Of a stretch of DNA of 7,477 nucleotides, positions 4,575 to 7,477 are shown piece by piece (position 1 is the stretch's first letter; each line of letters begins with the position of its first letter). The position numbers and the translations under genes were made by a program. Origin of the DNA: CAZOHN01 sp964579325 (lineage in GTDB: Bacteria > Pseudomonadota > Alphaproteobacteria > Rhodobacterales > Rhodobacteraceae); the NCBI GenBank assembly GCA_964579325.1, contig CAZOHN010000180.1, positions 1 through 7,477 on the forward strand, written 5' to 3'. Below the pieces are notes generated by a model that saw only the letters and a program-made list of their open reading frames with translations, ran no database searches and had not been told where the DNA came from.

Positions 4575-7477
4575 ATGCGTGCTGTCATTTCCGGTTTCCG
4601 CGCGGCTTCCCTAGCCGCCGTCGGCCTTGCCCTTGTTCTTGTCGCCGCGCCGGCCGCGGCCCAGGAGTCCTCCATCTTGCCCGAGCGGCGGATCGCGATC
4701 TCGCCCGACACCGATTTTCCCGGTGGCGACCTTGCCGCGATCTTCGATACCACCTACGCGGCATGCCGCGCCGCCTGCCTCTCCGACAACCGCTGCGTCG
4801 CCTTCACGTTCAACGGCCGTTCCGGCGCGTGCTTTCCCAAGAGCGCGGTTGGGGAACGGTCGTTCTATGCCGGGGCGACCTCGGCCTTCGTGCTCGAAAC
4901 CGACCCCGCCGCGCTTGCCCGCGCACCCGGGCGCAAGGCGGAGCTTCCGTTCCTGCGCGAGGCCGATTTCGCCGCGGCCCGTGCCCAGTCCGCCGACCTC
5001 GGCGACCGTCACCCCGTGGATGACTTCGGCGCCGAGGATTACCGCGCGGCGGCTGCCCGTGCCCGCGCCGAAGGCGACACCTGGAGCGCGGTCGCCTTTT
5101 CGGGGCAGGCTGTCGTTCTGGCCGATCTGCCGGATCGCTGGCGGAGCTATGCCGAGGACCTGCTGGCCCAGGCCGGAGCAGGGGTCGGCGACGTCCGCGA
5201 CGCCCGGGCCCGCGCGCTTTCGGCGGCGGTCAACGCCTATCTCCGCGAGGAGGGCACGGCGGGCCGCGCGGCGGCCCTTCTCGTCATGGCGCAGGCGCTG
5301 GAGCAGACCGGGCGCGGGCGCGACTCGCTTTCCGTGTTGCGCCTTGCCGCCACGCTCTCGCCACGCGAGGACATCGCCGCCGCGCGTGATCGCGCTGCAG
5401 CGCAGTTCGGATTTCGTGTGGCCGAGCACGTCGTGGAAAGCGATCCGGCCAGCCCCCGCATCTGCGCGCAGTTCTCCGAACCGCTCGTCGAGGCAGGCGT
5501 CGACTACGCGCCGTTCGTCCGGCTGGCGGGCAGCGGCTATGCGGTCGAGGCCGAGGGCGTGCGGCTCTGCGTCTCCGGTCTCTCGCACGGCGCGCGCTAT
5601 TCGGTGACCTTCCGGCAGGGCCTTCCGGCCGCCTCCGGTGAAGTGCTGGCAGAGGACGTGGCGCTCGACCTCTACGTGCGTGACCGCGCGCCCTCGGTCC
5701 GCTTCCCCGGCCGCGCCTACGTCCTTCCGCGGACCGGCGATCCGGCCGTGCCGGTCGTCACCGTCAACGCCCCCGCGCTCGACCTCGTGCTGCGCCGGGT
5801 GAGCGACCGCAACCTGTTGCGCGCGATCCAGTCCGACTATTTCGGTCGCCCGGTCGAGCAATGGCAGCAGGACACCTTCTCGACCGAAGTCTCCCAGGAG
5901 GTCTGGCGCGGCACCGCCGCCGTCGCGGGCGAGCTGAACCGCGATGCCACCACGCGCCTGCCCATGGCCGGGGCCATGGCCGGGCTGCCGCCGGGAATCT
6001 ACGCGCTCCAGGCCCGCGTGCCGGGCTCCGATCCCTGGGAAAACCCGGCCGCGACCCAGTGGTTCGTCATTTCCGACATCGGCCTCGCCACGCTGAGCGG
6101 TGTCGATGGCCTGCATGTCTTCGTCCGCGCCCTCGGCAGCGCCGAACCGAAGGCGGGCGTGAAGGTGGCGCTCGTCTCGCGCGCGAACGCGGTGCTGGGC
6201 GAGGCGATGACCGACCCGCAGGGCTATGCGCTGTTTCCACCCGGCCTGACGCGCGGCACCGGGGGCGCGGCCCCCGCGCTGGTGACGGCCGAGGAGGGCG
6301 AGGCCGACATCGCGTTCCTGTCGCTCACCGACCCCGAGTTCGACCTCTCCGACCGGGGCGTCGAGGGCCGCGAGCCCGCACCGCCCATCGACCTCTTCCT
6401 CGCCACCGACCGCGGTGCCTACCGCGCGGGCGAGACGATCCACCTGACCGCGCTTGCCCGCGACGGCGCGGCGGCGGCGATCGAGGGCCTGCCGCTGACG
6501 GCGATCCTGACCCGGCCCGACGGAGTGGAATATTCACGGCACCTCTCAGACGCTTCGGTCGCCGGCGGCCACGTCTTTGCCCTTCCGGTCGCGGGGTCCG
6601 CCCCGCGCGGCGGCTGGACGGTCGCGATCCATGCCGACGTCAATGCCCCGGCGCTGGCGCGCGCGACCGTGCTGGTCGAGGACTTCCTGCCCGAGCGGAT
6701 CGATTTCGCGCTGTCTCTGCCCGAGGGGGCGATCGGCCCCACCGATACCCCGGATCTCGCGGTCGCGGTTCGATACCTCTTTGGCCCGCCGGGCGCCGAC
6801 CTCGCGGTCGAGGGCTCGGTGATGCTGCGGGGCACGGACAGGCTGCCGGGCTTCGACGGCTACCGCTTCGGCCGCCACGACGCGCCGTTCGAGACACGCT
6901 TCGGCGTGCTGGAGGCCACCCGGACCGACGAGTCGGGCGGTGCCGTGCTTCCGGTGACCTTTCCCGCCATCACCGCCCCCGACCGGCCGGTCGAGGCGCG
7001 CCTCGTTGTGAACGTCGCCGAAGGGTCGGGCCGCCCGGTCGAGCGGCGGCTCGAGCGCCTCCTCGCGCCGCCAGCGGCGCTCGTCGGCGTGCGGCCCGCA
7101 TTCGAGGGCGTCGTGCCCGAAGGCTCCGAGGCGCGGTTCCAACTCATCGCCGTCGATCCTGCCTTGCAGCGCACTTCGATGCCGGTGCGCTGGGTGCTGA
7201 ACCGGGTCGAGACCGACTGGCAGTGGTATCAGCTTTACGGACAGTGGCAGTGGGAACCCGTCACGACCCGCACCCGGGTGACCGAGGGCACCGCCACGCT
7301 GACGCCCGAGGCGGTTGTCGATGTCGCCGCCCCGGTCCAGTGGGGCCAGTACGAGCTCCGCGTCGAGCGGACCGACGGCACCTTCGCGGCCACTTCGGTG
7401 CCGTTCCACGCCGGCTGGTACGCCCCCGCCGATGCGACCGAGACGCCCGATACGCTCGCAGTCTCGCTCGACAAGCC
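4575..7477 (+). CDS. Secreted bacterial alpha-2-macroglobulin family protein with N-terminal PAN-like domain (3' end cut by window)
   Basis: The frame is open for 967 codons to the right edge; full-length relatives have roughly 1,500-1,900 residues. Bacterial alpha-2-macroglobulins are periplasmic or envelope-bound traps thought to bind invading proteases. Residues 1-29 form a signal peptide: Arg2/Arg9, a hydrophobic core, and PAAA before Gln30. There is no lipobox Cys, so the protein should be soluble in the periplasm, unlike the lipoprotein form in E. coli. Residues 64-86 carry four Cys (64, 68, 74, 86; CX3CX5CX11C) with VAFTFN between the last two, typical of a PAN/apple-like module. A helical Ala/Arg-rich stretch (about 145-290) precedes the macroglobulin domains. 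SDIGL at 500-504 and TDRGAYRAGETIHL at 611-624 are family hallmarks, as is the aromatic cluster around 882-893 (DWQWYQLYGQWQW). The thioester motif and receptor-like end lie beyond the window, so whether this is a thioester type cannot be told. A pbpC partner gene often follows in other bacteria and would also lie outside. The reverse strand holds only shadow frames. Confidence 0.93.
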   Translation, partial: MRAVISGFRAASLAAVGLALVLVAAPAAAQESSILPERRIAISPDTDFPGGDLAAIFDTTYAACRAACLSDNRCVAFTFNGRSGACFPKSAVGERSFYAGATSAFVLETDPAALARAPGRKAELPFLREADFAAARAQSADLGDRHPVDDFGAEDYRAAAARARAEGDTWSAVAFSGQAVVLADLPDRWRSYAEDLLAQAGAGVGDVRDARARALSAAVNAYLREEGTAGRAAALLVMAQALEQTGRGRDSLSVLRLAATLSPREDIAAARDRAAAQFGFRVAEHVVESDPASPRICAQFSEPLVEAGVDYAPFVRLAGSGYAVEAEGVRLCVSGLSHGARYSVTFRQGLPAASGEVLAEDVALDLYVRDRAPSVRFPGRAYVLPRTGDPAVPVVTVNAPALDLVLRRVSDRNLLRAIQSDYFGRPVEQWQQDTFSTEVSQEVWRGTAAVAGELNRDATTRLPMAGAMAGLPPGIYALQARVPGSDPWENPAATQWFVISDIGLATLSGVDGLHVFVRALGSAEPKAGVKVALVSRANAVLGEAMTDPQGYALFPPGLTRGTGGAAPALVTAEEGEADIAFLSLTDPEFDLSDRGVEGREPAPPIDLFLATDRGAYRAGETIHLTALARDGAAAAIEGLPLTAILTRPDGVEYSRHLSDASVAGGHVFALPVAGSAPRGGWTVAIHADVNAPALARATVLVEDFLPERIDFALSLPEGAIGPTDTPDLAVAVRYLFGPPGADLAVEGSVMLRGTDRLPGFDGYRFGRHDAPFETRFGVLEATRTDESGGAVLPVTFPAITAPDRPVEARLVVNVAEGSGRPVERRLERLLAPPAALVGVRPAFEGVVPEGSEARFQLIAVDPALQRTSMPVRWVLNRVETDWQWYQLYGQWQWEPVTTRTRVTEGTATLTPEAVVDVAAPVQWGQYELRVERTDGTFAATSVPFHAGWYAPADATETPDTLAVSLDK

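Noticed and set aside
5962..5983. Tandem copies of CCATGGCCGG, period 12, in the macroglobulin gene
   Set aside because: There are only two copies, they are in frame (Met-Ala-Gly-Ala-Met-Ala-Gly), and local codon repetition explains them. No sign of a mobile or regulatory element.
4611..6443. Antisense open frame of 610 codons on the minus strand
   Set aside because: It lies opposite the alpha-2-macroglobulin frame, has low-complexity Arg/Gly/Ala composition with no domain, and has no Shine-Dalgarno. Long antisense frames are expected in GC-rich coding DNA.
6546..7409. Antisense open frame of 287 codons
   Set aside because: It is a shadow of the same macroglobulin gene, with no motif and shuffled composition.

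Overview
This is a GC-rich window with strong G/C bias at third codon positions and long spurious antisense frames. It looks like an ordinary chromosomal segment of an alphaproteobacterium, most likely of the Rhodobacterales. That placement is an inference from base composition and gene style: a RecQ with a divergent second HRDC repeat, a soluble PAS hybrid kinase with a long N-terminal coiled coil, and an alpha-2-macroglobulin that starts with a small Cys-rich PAN-like domain. No rRNA, tRNA, CRISPR array, transposase or phage gene was seen.

Layout. (1) Bases 1-1184, + strand: the C-terminal part of a RecQ helicase, cut by the left edge. (2) 1185-1356: a 172-base intergenic region with an AT-richer island and a perfect 18-bp palindrome. 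(3) 1357-2178, +: a complete YaaA-family (DUF328) peroxide-stress protein. (4) 2182-4428, -: a complete soluble hybrid histidine kinase (coiled coil, PAS, HisKA, HATPase, two receivers), convergent with yaaA, with only three bases between the two stop codons. (5) 4429-4574: a 146-base divergent intergenic region with a good sigma-54-like -24/-12 match facing right and strong Shine-Dalgarno sequences for both flanking genes. (6) From 4575 to the right edge, +: the first 967 codons of a secreted bacterial alpha-2-macroglobulin. This frame has no stop before the edge, so a listing of closed ORFs would miss it and offer an antisense shadow (4611-6443) instead.

How the genes may work together. RecQ and YaaA both bear on genome protection: RecQ in recombinational repair, and YaaA, by its E. 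coli homologue, in limiting Fenton-type damage under peroxide. They share a strand but are 172 bases apart, so one operon is possible but not shown. The kinase and the macroglobulin are divergent and share one short control region. Co-regulation, or control of the macroglobulin by the kinase's phosphorelay, is a hypothesis only.

I found no clear new system. The points most worth checking are the sigma-54-like promoter of the macroglobulin gene, the 18-bp palindrome before yaaA, the degenerate first receiver of the kinase, and the PAN-like domain on the macroglobulin.
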